From contig JAFDIS010000010.1 in the NCBI GenBank assembly GCA_019307945.1, forward strand, positions 1-62,894: a stretch of 62,894 bases of DNA. The letters run 5' to 3'. Positions within the stretch are counted from its first letter, which is position 1; each line of letters starts with the position of its first letter. The DNA comes from Deltaproteobacteria bacterium. GTDB taxonomy: Bacteria; Desulfobacterota; DSM-4660; Desulfatiglandales; Desulfatiglandaceae. Below the pieces are notes generated by a model. The model was not told where the DNA came from. It was given only the letters and a program-made list of their open reading frames with translations, and did no database searches. Positions 43,787 to 53,045 of this stretch are shown here, one piece after another. A program made the translations under genes and the position numbers.

Positions 43787-46387
43787 GTGAAGATCATTAA
43801 TGAAATCAAGGAAATCGTCGGGCCTGAGAACGTGTTTGACGACCGGGTGGAATGCCTGTGCTATTCGCGGGATATGTCCGTTCACCGTGGGGTGCCGGAC
43901 GCCGTGGTCTTCGCCAGGACCACGGAACAGGTGTCGGCCATAATGAAGATCGCACACCGCCACCGGGTCCCGGTCACGCCCCGCGGGACAGGGACCAGCG
44001 TGACCGGCGCGGTCCTTCCCATTAGAGGGGGCTTGCTCCTGGATCTCCACCTCATGAACCACATCCTGGAGATCAACCGGGAAGACTTCTACGCCCGTCT
44101 GGAACCGGGCGTTGTGTGCCTCACGTTGAACCAGATCCTGGCCAAGGACAATCTCATGTTTCCTCCCAACCCGGGCAGCGAGGCCATCGCCACCATCGGA
44201 GGGATGGTTTCAACCAACGCCAGCGGGCACCGCGCGGTCAAGTACGGCACCACGCGGGACTACATCAAAGGCCTGAAGGTAGTGCTCGCGGACGGACGCG
44301 TGGTTGAGACGGGGACAAGGGCGCCCAAGACTTCACTGGGCTATGACCTGACGCATCTGTTTTCCTCGGCCGAGGGCACCCTGGGCATCATCACCGAGGT
44401 GGTGGTGAAATTGGAACCCAAGCCTGAGTACGGGGCCCTGGCCACGGCGGTGTTCGGGGATCTGAACGCAGCCGGGGACGCCGTGACCGAGGTGACCACC
44501 TCCGGGATCAAGCTGGCGGGCTGCGAGATCATGGACCGATTCAGCCTGAAGGTGGTGGAAAAGGCCCTGGGAAAGGACGCCGGCACCATAGAGGCCCTCC
44601 TCATCATGGAGGCGGACGGGCCGCGCGAGGTGGTGGTGCGGGACATGGATCGGATCGGGGAGATCTGCCGCAAGTACGGGGTCCTGGAGTACGAGTGGAC
44701 GGACGATCCGGAAAGGCGGGAGGAGATGATGAGGGCCCGGGGCGGGCTCGTGCCCACGCTCTCCCGCATAAAGCCGTTCAACCGTTTGGTCCCCATCGCC
44801 GAAGACCTGGGCGTGCCTTCGACCAAGATTCCGGAGACCATCAGGCGGGCACAGGCCATTTCGGAAAAGTACGGGGTCCTGATCGCCACCTTCGGCCACG
44901 TGGGCGACGGCAACGTCCACACTACCTTTGTCTGCGACGTGCGAAACCGGGACGACTGGGATCGCTTGAAACCGGCGGTGGAGGAACTGGTAAACACCGC
45001 CATGGAGATGAAGGGGACCTTGAGCGCCGAGCACGGCAGCGGTCTGACGCGCGCGCCCCACATGGAACGCCAGTTGGGCCCGGGCCTGGATGTGATGCGC
45101 GTCATCAAGAAGGCCCTGGACCCGGAGAACATCCTCAATCCGGGCAAAATGGCCCTGGAGGAGAAGGAAGGCGGGGCGGATATATATGACTACTTCGCCT
45201 TCAAACCGCTGGTGGAAGACCCGGACAAGATGCGGTCCCTCGGCGAGGAGGTGGACAACGAGGTCCTGGCCTGCATCCACTGCGGTTTCTGTCGCATGGG
45301 ATGCCCCACCTTCAGTGTGACCCAGCGGGAAGGGAGAAACGCCAGGGGCCGGAACGCGCTGGCCTTCTATCTCATGGACGGCACGGTGGAGCCTTCCCCG
45401 GAACTGGCCGAGGCCTTTTACAGTTGCACCACTTGCCAGGCCTGCACCTACTTCTGCCCGGCCCAGATCAAGGTGGACGAGATCGTGGAAGCGGTGCGCA
45501 GGAGGCTGTACGAAGCGGGCATGGCTCCCCAGCCCGTGCTGGGGGTGCGGGACAACATCTTGAAGACGGGGAACGTTTACGCGGGCGCGCGAGAGGATCG
45601 CATTGAAATCTATCCCGCGGCCCTCAAGGAGAGGATCAAAAAGGGAGAGCTGAAAAAACAGGCCGAGACATTGTTGTTCATGGGTTGCGTGCCGAGCTAC
45701 CTGGACATGAAGATGGTCCCGAGCCTGATTCAGCCCCTGGACGCCGCGGGCGTGGATTACACCACCCTTGCCATGGATGAGAACTGCTGCGGGTTTCCGC
45801 TGTTTCTGATGGGCTCGTCGGAATTCGAGGACCACGCCGCAAAAGTCATGGAGCGGATCCGGGCCACGGGCGCGCGGGAACTGGTAACCCCGTGCGCGGG
45901 CTGTTTCAAGACCTTCAGCAAGATCTATCCTCGGCTGGGGGACCTGGGCCTGGAGGTGTATCACTCGGTCCACTACCTGGAACGGTTGATCAGCGAGGGC
46001 CGTATCCCTCTCAAGGGCCGGAAGGCCGTGAAGGTGACCTACCATGACCCCTGCGACCTGGGCCGGGCCTTCCAGATCTTCGAGGAGCCGCGTAACATCC
46101 TCAAAGGGATCCCCGGGGTGGAATACGTGGAGATGGCCCGAAACCGCTTGCAGGCCCGGTGCTGCGGAGGCGGGGGCGGAGTGCAGGCCAACAACCCGGA
46201 GATGGCCGTCCAGATGGCCGCCGAAAGGGTGCGGGACGCCCTGGCAGTGGGTGCCGAGGTGATCGTCTCCGGGTGTGCGGCGTGCAAGGACAACCTCAGG
46301 AAAGGGGCAAAGGCTATTCCCAAGCAGGAGCGGGGAAAGATCAAGATCATGGACATCACGGAGATGGTCGCCAGGTCCATGGCCTGA
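43787..46387 (+). CDS. FAD-linked oxidase fused to an iron-sulfur CCG protein (GlcD-GlcF / D-lactate dehydrogenase type)
   Basis: This 866-residue protein fuses a FAD_binding_4 oxidase (RGTGTSVTGAV, PGSEAIATIGGMVSTNASG, ending PENILNPGKM, about residue 460) to two ferredoxin motifs (CIHCGFCRMGCPT and CTTCQACTYFCPA) and two CCG domains (ENCCGFP with CAGCFK, then HDPCDLGR with CCGGGGG and CAACKDN). Such proteins oxidise D-lactate, glycolate or other 2-hydroxyacids and pass electrons to Fe-S carriers. GTG 43787 with AGGAGG eight bases upstream is chosen. It heads the operon with the dehydratase, so its substrate is probably a 2-hydroxyacid or its reduced product. Confidence 0.92.
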   Translation: MKIINEIKEIVGPENVFDDRVECLCYSRDMSVHRGVPDAVVFARTTEQVSAIMKIAHRHRVPVTPRGTGTSVTGAVLPIRGGLLLDLHLMNHILEINREDFYARLEPGVVCLTLNQILAKDNLMFPPNPGSEAIATIGGMVSTNASGHRAVKYGTTRDYIKGLKVVLADGRVVETGTRAPKTSLGYDLTHLFSSAEGTLGIITEVVVKLEPKPEYGALATAVFGDLNAAGDAVTEVTTSGIKLAGCEIMDRFSLKVVEKALGKDAGTIEALLIMEADGPREVVVRDMDRIGEICRKYGVLEYEWTDDPERREEMMRARGGLVPTLSRIKPFNRLVPIAEDLGVPSTKIPETIRRAQAISEKYGVLIATFGHVGDGNVHTTFVCDVRNRDDWDRLKPAVEELVNTAMEMKGTLSAEHGSGLTRAPHMERQLGPGLDVMRVIKKALDPENILNPGKMALEEKEGGADIYDYFAFKPLVEDPDKMRSLGEEVDNEVLACIHCGFCRMGCPTFSVTQREGRNARGRNALAFYLMDGTVEPSPELAEAFYSCTTCQACTYFCPAQIKVDEIVEAVRRRLYEAGMAPQPVLGVRDNILKTGNVYAGAREDRIEIYPAALKERIKKGELKKQAETLLFMGCVPSYLDMKMVPSLIQPLDAAGVDYTTLAMDENCCGFPLFLMGSSEFEDHAAKVMERIRATGARELVTPCAGCFKTFSKIYPRLGDLGLEVYHSVHYLERLISEGRIPLKGRKAVKVTYHDPCDLGRAFQIFEEPRNILKGIPGVEYVEMARNRLQARCCGGGGGVQANNPEMAVQMAAERVRDALAVGAEVIVSGCAACKDNLRKGAKAIPKQERGKIKIMDITEMVARSMA

Positions 46388-46410
46388 GCCCCCCGGGCAG
46401 AGGTGAATAC

Positions 46411-47655
46411 ATGTCTGAAGACCGAAAGGCGCAAAGGAGGACCATTGAGGCCACAAAGGCCTGCCGCAGGCTCATGGAGGACCACTTCCGGGAACTGGAC
46501 GAGGCGGCAAGGACCGGTTCCAGGAAGATCGCCTGGTGCACCAGCGTGGGGCCGGCCGAACTCTTGCGCGGAATGGGATTCCTGGTCTATTTCCCGGAAA
46601 ACCACGGCGCCATGCTGGGTGCGACCAGGATGGCCACGGAATTGATCCCCTACGCCAATGCCATCGGCTACTCTCCGGACATCTGCTCCTACCTCACCGC
46701 GGATATCGGGTCGTATCTCCGGAAGAAGACGCCCCTGACGCGGGCGTACGGCATCGAGTCGGTGCCGCGGCCGGACGTGCTGGTGTTCAACACGAACCAG
46801 TGCAGGGACGTGCAGGACTGGTTCGCCTGGTACGCGCGGGAGCTGGGGGTCCCGCTGGTGGGAGTTCACACCCACCGGGATATCGGTCCTATCCGTTCGT
46901 TCCAGATCAAGGATATCGCAAAACAGATCGAGGAGCTGGTGCCGTTGCTGGAAGAGATTACCGGGGAACGGTTCGACATTGACCGGCTCAAAGAGGCGGT
47001 GGGCCTGTCACGGCGGACCTCGGAACTGTGGCGTGCATGCCTGGAGTCGGCAGCCGCCGTGCCTTCGCCGTGGACCTTCTTCGACGCCACGATCCTGATG
47101 GGACCGGCCGTGGTGGCCCGGGGGACCCGGGAGGCGGTGGATTTTTACGAAGTGCTCCTGGCTGAACTCAAGGAACGGATCCACCAGGGGATTGCGGCCG
47201 TGGAGGGAGAGCGGCACCGGCTGTACTGGGAGGGGATGCCGGTGTGGGGGAAATTACGGGCCCTGTCCGAGCAGCTCGCGGAGCTGGGGGCCTGCGTGGT
47301 GGCTTCCACTTACTGCAACAGTTGGATCTTCGACCAACTGGACCCGGAGCGCCCTTTCGAGAGCATGGCCCAGGCCTATACCGAGCTTTTCATTGTTCGG
47401 GACGAGGCGTACAAGGAGGAATACATCACCCGGTGCCACGAGCTCTTCCGGTTCGACGGGATGATCTTTCATGACGCCAAGACCTGCCCCAACAATTCCA
47501 ACAACCGCTACGGCATGCCCGAGCGGCTGGCACGAAAGCTGGGCGTTCCCGCATTGACAATCAACGGCGACCTGAACGACCTCAGGTGCTATTCAGAGGA
47601 ACAGACCCGGACCAACATCGAGGCCTTTATCGAGCAACTGGACGAAGGGGCGTGA
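46411..47655 (+). CDS. 2-hydroxyacyl-CoA dehydratase D-type subunit
   Basis: The 414-residue protein belongs to the HgdB/BcrC-type family: WCTSVGPAELLRGMGFLVYFPE (the Fe-S Cys region), MATELIPYANAIGYSPDICSY, VFNTNQCRD, STYCNSWIF and CPNNSNNRYG. These enzymes remove water from 2-hydroxyacyl-CoA through a ketyl radical formed by an ATP-driven one-electron transfer from an activase. Most systems need two different subunits; only one is seen here. It is followed after 61 bp by the activase gene. Confidence 0.88.
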   Translation: MSEDRKAQRRTIEATKACRRLMEDHFRELDEAARTGSRKIAWCTSVGPAELLRGMGFLVYFPENHGAMLGATRMATELIPYANAIGYSPDICSYLTADIGSYLRKKTPLTRAYGIESVPRPDVLVFNTNQCRDVQDWFAWYARELGVPLVGVHTHRDIGPIRSFQIKDIAKQIEELVPLLEEITGERFDIDRLKEAVGLSRRTSELWRACLESAAAVPSPWTFFDATILMGPAVVARGTREAVDFYEVLLAELKERIHQGIAAVEGERHRLYWEGMPVWGKLRALSEQLAELGACVVASTYCNSWIFDQLDPERPFESMAQAYTELFIVRDEAYKEEYITRCHELFRFDGMIFHDAKTCPNNSNNRYGMPERLARKLGVPALTINGDLNDLRCYSEEQTRTNIEAFIEQLDEGA

Positions 47656-47716
47656 GCGGCCCGAGGGGGCGCTTCCCGAAGAGCAAGAATTTGGTTTCCA
47701 TAGTGGAAAGGCGGCC

Positions 47717-48556
47717 ATGGGAAAGGAACTTTTCTTAGGCGTGGACGTGGGGGCATCCCGTACCAAGGTGGCGGTCCTGGATTCTGCGAGGAGCCTCGTA
47801 GGCCGTTCAGTGCGAAAGTCGGGCACGGACTTTGCCGAGACTGCGGACACCTGCCTGGAAGAGGCCCTGGCCATGGCGGGGAGGGCGCGGGAGGACGTGG
47901 CCTGCTGCGTTTCAACGGGATACGGCCGGAAGAACGTGGGCTACAGTGACACGTCCAGGACGGAAATCGGTTGCCATGCCAAGGGCTGCTATCACTATTT
48001 TCCCCGGGCGATGACGATCATCGACATCGGCGGCCAGGACAACAAGGTGATAAGGCTGGACGATGCGGGCAGGCGTCTCGGGTTCAAGATGAACCGGAAG
48101 TGCGCGGCCGGAACCGGCGCCTTCCTGGAGGAGATGTCCATGCGCCTGGACATCCCCCTGGAGGAGATGGACGCCCTTGCCCGCTCTTCGGAAGGCATGG
48201 TGGAACTGGGCAGCTACTGCACGGTTTTTTCCGCCACCGAGGTGCTGGAGAAGATCCGCAGCGGCAAGAAGGTCCCGGACATCGTCAAGGGACTCTTTTA
48301 CTCGGTGATCAAGCGGATCCTGGAGATGGACACGCTGACGGACACTGTGGTGATGACCGGGGGGGTCGTGGCGCACAACCCCTACCTCGTGGACATGGTG
48401 GCGGAAATCATCGGCAGGCCCGTGCTGGTGCCGGAATACCCCCAGTTCACCGGCGCCGTGGGGGCCGCCCTGTTCGCCCTGGAGGAGACGGCGGGGTCCC
48501 CGTCGAATCCGGGGAGGTCAACAATGATGGAGGAGGTCGAAAATGCTTCAGAGTAA
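47717..48556 (+). CDS. Acyl-CoA dehydratase activase (HgdC/BadF/BcrA type ATPase)
   Basis: This 279-residue ASKHA-fold ATPase has GVDVGASRTKVAVLD, TEIGCHAKGCYHYFP, IIDIGGQDNKVI, RKCAAGTGAFLEEMS with the cluster Cys, a further Cys in YCTVFSATEV, and TGGVVAHN. A [4Fe-4S] cluster bridges the dimer and delivers a low-potential electron to the dehydratase. It overlaps the acyl-CoA ligase gene by 14 bp. Confidence 0.93.
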   Translation: MGKELFLGVDVGASRTKVAVLDSARSLVGRSVRKSGTDFAETADTCLEEALAMAGRAREDVACCVSTGYGRKNVGYSDTSRTEIGCHAKGCYHYFPRAMTIIDIGGQDNKVIRLDDAGRRLGFKMNRKCAAGTGAFLEEMSMRLDIPLEEMDALARSSEGMVELGSYCTVFSATEVLEKIRSGKKVPDIVKGLFYSVIKRILEMDTLTDTVVMTGGVVAHNPYLVDMVAEIIGRPVLVPEYPQFTGAVGAALFALEETAGSPSNPGRSTMMEEVENASE

Positions 48557-50123
48557 ATGGATGCACATGGGGACGGTCTTGAAGATGCACGCCGTCAACT
48601 ACCCCGACAAACTGGGATGGCAGGACAAGGCCCGGGAATTCACCTTCGGTGAGTGGAATGCGCGTTCCTGCCGCCTGGCAAACGGCCTCAAACGGTTGGG
48701 GGTGGGGCATGGGGACACCTTTGCGGTCATCGCCTACAACCGCGGGGAGTGGATGGATATCTACGCCGCGTGCGGTAAGGGGGGCCAGGTCTGCGTGCCG
48801 GTGATGTTCCGGCTGGCGGGACCCGAGATCGAGTACATCGTGAACCACTCCGAGTGCAAGGCCTTTATCGTGGAAGCTCCCTTCGTGGAACTCATCAACA
48901 GCATCAAGGACAAACTGCCGGTGCCCGGGGACGCCTACATCTACCTGGGGGATGGACCTGTGCCCGAGGGTTACGTGGGGTACGAGGAATTGCTGGCGGA
49001 TTCGTCTCAGGAAGAGCCTGAGGAGTTGGTGGATGCGGCCGATATCTGGGTCGTCATGTACACCTCCGGGACCACCGGAAGGCCCAAGGGCGTCCTGAGG
49101 ACCCATGAAGCGAACATGGCCCAGTACTACCTCAACAACATAAACATGGGTGTCCTCCCCACGGACAAGGTGATGCTGGTGATGCCCATGTGCCATGTCA
49201 ATTCCATTTTCTACTCCTTCCCTTACACACTGGTTACGGCCCCGGTTTTCGTGTATAATATGATAAGTTTTGATCCGGAAGACCTCCTGAGGACCATCGA
49301 CAAGTACAAGATCACCTTTACTTCCCTCGTGCCCACTCACTACATCATGCTCCTGGCCCTGCCCGAAGAAGTGAAGGACAGTATCGACGTCTCTTCCATT
49401 CGTCAGCTCCTCATCTCCTCGGCCCCGGCCCGAAAGGACCTCAAGTTGGCCATCATGGACTACTTCAAGAACGCCGAGCTGTGGGAGGCGTACGGGACCA
49501 CCGAGGGGGGCCTGGTGACCCTCCTGCGGCCGGAAGACCAGTTCAAGAAGCTGGGTTCCATCGGCAAGGAGATCTTCGGGACGGATCGCATCCGGATCCT
49601 GGACGAGAATAGAAACGAGGTGCCGGACGGAGAAGTCGGAGAACTATTCTACCGCACCCCCATGCTTTTCAAGGAGTATCTCAAAGAGCCTGAAAAGACC
49701 CGGGACGCCTTTGACAACGGCTGGTCCTCGGCCGGAGACATGGTGCGCCGCGACGAGGACGGGTATTACGTCCTGGTGGATCGGAAGGCCAACATGATCA
49801 TCACGGGTGGGGAGAACGTCTACCCCTCGGAAGTTGAAAGCGCCGTGGGCGCACACGAGGCCATCAAGGACATCGCGGTCATCGGTGTGCCGGATGAAAA
49901 GTGGGGTGAGGCGGTAAAGGCCGTGGTGGTATTGCACGAGGGCTACGAGCCCGGCGAGGAGCTGGCCAGGGAAATCCTGGAGTGGTCCCGGGACAAGATC
50001 GCCGGGTTCAAGCGGCCCAAGAGCATTGATTTCGTGACGGACGAGGAGATGCCTCGGACACCCACGGGCAAGATCCTGCACCGCATCCTGCGGGAAAAGT
50101 ACGGCAAGTGGAGCGAAGGCTGA
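48543..50123 (+). CDS. Acyl-CoA ligase (AMP-forming)
   Basis: The 526-residue ANL-family enzyme has the P-loop MYTSGTTGRPKGVLRTH, AYGTTEGG (A5), the Asp/Arg hinge YYVLVDRKANMIITGGENVYP (A7-A8) and the C-terminal lysine in RTPTGKILHRILRE (A10). It converts a carboxylic acid to its CoA thioester with ATP. The substrate is unknown; the operon suggests a hydroxy- or enoyl-acid. GGAGGAGG lies directly before the ATG. Confidence 0.93.
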   Translation: MLQSKWMHMGTVLKMHAVNYPDKLGWQDKAREFTFGEWNARSCRLANGLKRLGVGHGDTFAVIAYNRGEWMDIYAACGKGGQVCVPVMFRLAGPEIEYIVNHSECKAFIVEAPFVELINSIKDKLPVPGDAYIYLGDGPVPEGYVGYEELLADSSQEEPEELVDAADIWVVMYTSGTTGRPKGVLRTHEANMAQYYLNNINMGVLPTDKVMLVMPMCHVNSIFYSFPYTLVTAPVFVYNMISFDPEDLLRTIDKYKITFTSLVPTHYIMLLALPEEVKDSIDVSSIRQLLISSAPARKDLKLAIMDYFKNAELWEAYGTTEGGLVTLLRPEDQFKKLGSIGKEIFGTDRIRILDENRNEVPDGEVGELFYRTPMLFKEYLKEPEKTRDAFDNGWSSAGDMVRRDEDGYYVLVDRKANMIITGGENVYPSEVESAVGAHEAIKDIAVIGVPDEKWGEAVKAVVVLHEGYEPGEELAREILEWSRDKIAGFKRPKSIDFVTDEEMPRTPTGKILHRILREKYGKWSEG

Positions 50124-50174
50124 GAAACGGAAAAGATCCGACATCGCAAATTTCAGGACCAAAGGAGACCGAAT

Positions 50175-51365
50175 ATGTTGACCAAGGCATACATTCCCTA
50201 CCGAGGATACTACAGCACCCCGTTTTGCCGGTGGCAGGGCAAGATGGCCAATGAGCACGCCCTTGTCCTGGCGTCTGAGACCAGCAAACGCTGGCTGGCG
50301 GAAAAGGGCTGGGACCCCGCCATGTTCGATTACCTGATCCTGGGTATGACCATAGGCCAGCCCCAGTGGTTCTACGGCAGCCCCTGGGCGGCGGCGGTCA
50401 TGGGCGCCGAGGGCATTCCCGGCATGACCATCAGCCAGGCCTGCACTACATCCACCACCTGCCTGTTCCAGGCCGCCGTCGGGATCGAGACCGGGCAGTG
50501 GGAAAACGTCTACACCCTGATGACGGACCGCACTTCCAACGGGCCTCACACGGTGTGGCCCAACCCGAACGGACCGGGGGGAGAGGTCCTGAGCGAAAAC
50601 TGGCTCATGGACAATTTCAATCGCGACCCCTGGGCCCGAAACGCCATGATACAGACTGCCGAAAACGTGTCCAAAGAGGCGGGTTTCACCAGGGAGGAGG
50701 CCGACGAGGTGACCCTGCGGCGCTATGAGCAGTACTGTATGGGCCTGGAAAACGACCGTGAGTTCCAGAAACGGTACATGTTCCCGGCCGAGGTGAGGCT
50801 CTCCAAGAAAAAGACCCTCATGGTGGAAGAGGACGAAGGCATCATGCCCAGCACGAAGGAAGGCCTGGCCGCGTTGCGCCCGGTCCTTCCGGACGGTATT
50901 CATACCTTCGGGTCACAGACTCACCCGGCGGACGGAAACTGCGCCCTTGCGGTGACCACCAGGGAGCGGGCAAAGGAGCTGAGCGCGGACGGATCCATCG
51001 AGATTCAGGTGCTCTCCTACGGGTATGCGAGGGCCAAGAAGGGTTATATGGCCATGGCCGTGGTGCCGGCCGTGAACATGGCCCTTGAAAAGGCCGGGAT
51101 CAAGATCACCGACGCCAAGGTCCTCAAGACGCACAACCCCTTTGCGGCCAACGACCTGTATCTGGCAAAGGAGACGGGAATCGATGTCATGGGGTTCAAC
51201 AATTACGGCTGCTCCATGATATTCGGCCATCCCCAGGGGCCGACAGCCGGTCGGTGCATCATAGAGGGAATCGAGGAGGCCGTGCTCCTGGGCGGCGGGT
51301 ACATGGTATGGGGCGGTTGCGCGGCAGGCGACACGGGCGCAGCGATTGTGCTCAAGGTGGGCTGA
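50175..51365 (+). CDS. Thiolase-family protein
   Basis: This 396-residue protein has thiolase landmarks: the acyl-accepting Cys90 in ISQACTTSTTC, KTHNPFAAND, and NYGCSMIFGHPQGPTAGR with the catalytic His. The final active-site region reads GGGYMVWGGCAAGD, where classical thiolases have Cys in GGGxG-x4-E surroundings, so it is divergent. It would cleave or form a beta-ketoacyl-CoA. It ends the operon before a strong terminator. Confidence 0.88.
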   Translation: MLTKAYIPYRGYYSTPFCRWQGKMANEHALVLASETSKRWLAEKGWDPAMFDYLILGMTIGQPQWFYGSPWAAAVMGAEGIPGMTISQACTTSTTCLFQAAVGIETGQWENVYTLMTDRTSNGPHTVWPNPNGPGGEVLSENWLMDNFNRDPWARNAMIQTAENVSKEAGFTREEADEVTLRRYEQYCMGLENDREFQKRYMFPAEVRLSKKKTLMVEEDEGIMPSTKEGLAALRPVLPDGIHTFGSQTHPADGNCALAVTTRERAKELSADGSIEIQVLSYGYARAKKGYMAMAVVPAVNMALEKAGIKITDAKVLKTHNPFAANDLYLAKETGIDVMGFNNYGCSMIFGHPQGPTAGRCIIEGIEEAVLLGGGYMVWGGCAAGDTGAAIVLKVG

Positions 51366-51509
51366 TTAGGCCTCATCTCCTCGTAACAGCTCAAGAAGAA
51401 GGGGCAGAAGGGTTTTTCTGACGCGACTGTAGGGAGGGCTGGTCGGCGAAGCCACCGCGCTTCCCCCAAGCATTGTGCTGATACATCATTCCTTGTCATC
51501 CCATATTTG

Positions 51510-51544
51510 AGGGCCGTTCCAACTTCGGGAACGGCCCTTTTTCT
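51510..51544 (+). terminator. Rho-independent terminator of the 2-hydroxyacid/CoA operon
   Basis: AGGGCCGTTCC (51510-51520) pairs perfectly with GGAACGGCCCT (51528-51538) and runs into a T-rich tract. It lies about 145 bp after the thiolase stop; the intervening bases show no gene. Confidence 0.92.
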
Positions 51545-51639
51545 TGTGGCGATTTATCTTGAAATCGGCTATAGGGGGACCCAAGATTTTTTAAGCACTC
51601 CCGGTCAATCATCCGAATCCTGGTCCGGAATCGAGAACT

Positions 51640-52890
51640 ATGGATGTAGTGATTCTTACGGTTGCGACCATCTTGGGCTTTTACATGGCCGCCAATATCG
51701 GATCCAACGACCTTGCCAACGCCATGGGAACGTCCGTCGGATCCTGTGCCATCACGCTGAAACAGGCGGTCGTCATTTCCATCGTGGCCAACGCCCTGGG
51801 AGCGGTGCTTGCCGGTGGGTATGTCACCGGGACCATCAGCAAGGGGATCATCGACCCATCGCTCCTGGCGCACAACCCCAATCTGCTGATGCTGGGCATG
51901 TTCGCCTCCCTGCTGGCCGCGGGGCTTTGGGTGAATCTTGCAACTTATATGGCGCTCCCGGTTTCAACGTCCCACGCCATCGTGGGCGCGGTGGTGGGAT
52001 TCGGGATCCTGAGCGTGGGTGCGGGGGCCGTGACCTGGAACAAGATCATCCTGATCGTGGCAAGCTGGATCACCTCTCCCGCCATAGGCGCATTAATAGC
52101 AGGCGGCCTGTACAGGTTCATCGACAGGAAGATGATGTCTGCGGAAGACCCGCTCAAGGCCACGCATCGCTATGTCCCCTACATGGTCTTCATGGTCTTT
52201 CTGGTCCTGATCCTGTCGTTCATCTTCAAGGGCCTTAAGAATCTGAATCTGCACGTGGGGTTTTTCCAGACCGTCCTGCTGGCCATTCCCTTTTCCGTGC
52301 TGGGGGGGGCACTGGGCCTCTGGTGGGTCCGGAGACAGGCGCGCCCCGAGTGCGCCCTTAGACCGGAGCAGGAGGGGTTCACGCCCCTGGACAGGCTTTT
52401 CGCCCAGCTCCAGGTGCTCACGGCCTGCTACGTGGCCTTTGCCCACGGCGCCAACGACGTGGCGAACGCCGTGGGGCCGCTGGCTGCGATCTTTTCGGTG
52501 GTACAGACTAAGGCGGTCGCGCTGAAGGTGGAGGTCCCCTTCTGGATGCTCCTGGGAGGCGGCATGGCCGTTGGGGGCGGGCTCATGCTTTTCGGGACGC
52601 GCGTCATGGAAACCATCGGAAAGAACATCACTGAACTCACCCCCTTGCGCGGCTTTTGCGCCGAGTTCGGAGCGGCCACCACGATCCTCATTTGCTCCCG
52701 CATGGGGCTTCCCATCTCCACCACCCACGTGCTGGTGGGATCGGTTGTGGGCGTGGGGATCATGCGGGGAATGGGGACCCTCGACCTCCGGGTCCTGAAG
52801 AATATCGCTCTGTCCTGGGGCGTCACCTTGCCGTTCACGGTCCTTTTGTCGATGCTTTTTTATAAACTTTTTGTTTATATGCTGTTATAA
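51640..52890 (+). CDS. PiT-family inorganic phosphate transporter
   Basis: The 416-residue membrane protein has about ten hydrophobic segments and the duplicated PiT signature: ANIGSNDLANAMGTSVGS in the N half and FAHGANDVANAVGPLAAI in the C half, each with the GANDVAN core. It imports phosphate with a cation. The DUF47 gene 155 bp downstream is its usual partner. Confidence 0.94.
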   Translation: MDVVILTVATILGFYMAANIGSNDLANAMGTSVGSCAITLKQAVVISIVANALGAVLAGGYVTGTISKGIIDPSLLAHNPNLLMLGMFASLLAAGLWVNLATYMALPVSTSHAIVGAVVGFGILSVGAGAVTWNKIILIVASWITSPAIGALIAGGLYRFIDRKMMSAEDPLKATHRYVPYMVFMVFLVLILSFIFKGLKNLNLHVGFFQTVLLAIPFSVLGGALGLWWVRRQARPECALRPEQEGFTPLDRLFAQLQVLTACYVAFAHGANDVANAVGPLAAIFSVVQTKAVALKVEVPFWMLLGGGMAVGGGLMLFGTRVMETIGKNITELTPLRGFCAEFGAATTILICSRMGLPISTTHVLVGSVVGVGIMRGMGTLDLRVLKNIALSWGVTLPFTVLLSMLFYKLFVYMLL

Positions 52891-52904
52891 TTTTTCCATT
52901 TCGG

Positions 52905-53027
52905 CAGGGCGTTGAAAAGCGTGAGCCGGCGCGGGCGAGGCAAAACGATGCGAGAAGGTCAGTTTATATCTTGTGATCCTAATTTTGACCCGAGCATCGA
53001 CAACCGCCGTAATTTTTCAACAGCCCG
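52905..53027. repeat. Terminal inverted repeat element, MITE-like
   Basis: CAGGGC-GTTGAAAAG (52905-52919) is inverted at TTTTTCAACAGCCCG (53013-53027) and encloses about 90 bases without a gene, between the PiT gene and its DUF47 partner. The CGGGCTGTTGAAAAA end resembles short repeats seen in related genomes. No target duplication is obvious. Confidence 0.45.
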
Positions 53028-53045
53028 TTAGAGGGGGAGGGGGTT

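Noticed and set aside
44333-46456. Long minus-strand open frame (707 codons)
   Set aside because: It lies antisense to the fused FAD/Fe-S oxidase, which has complete motifs. No domain signature or ribosome binding site was found.
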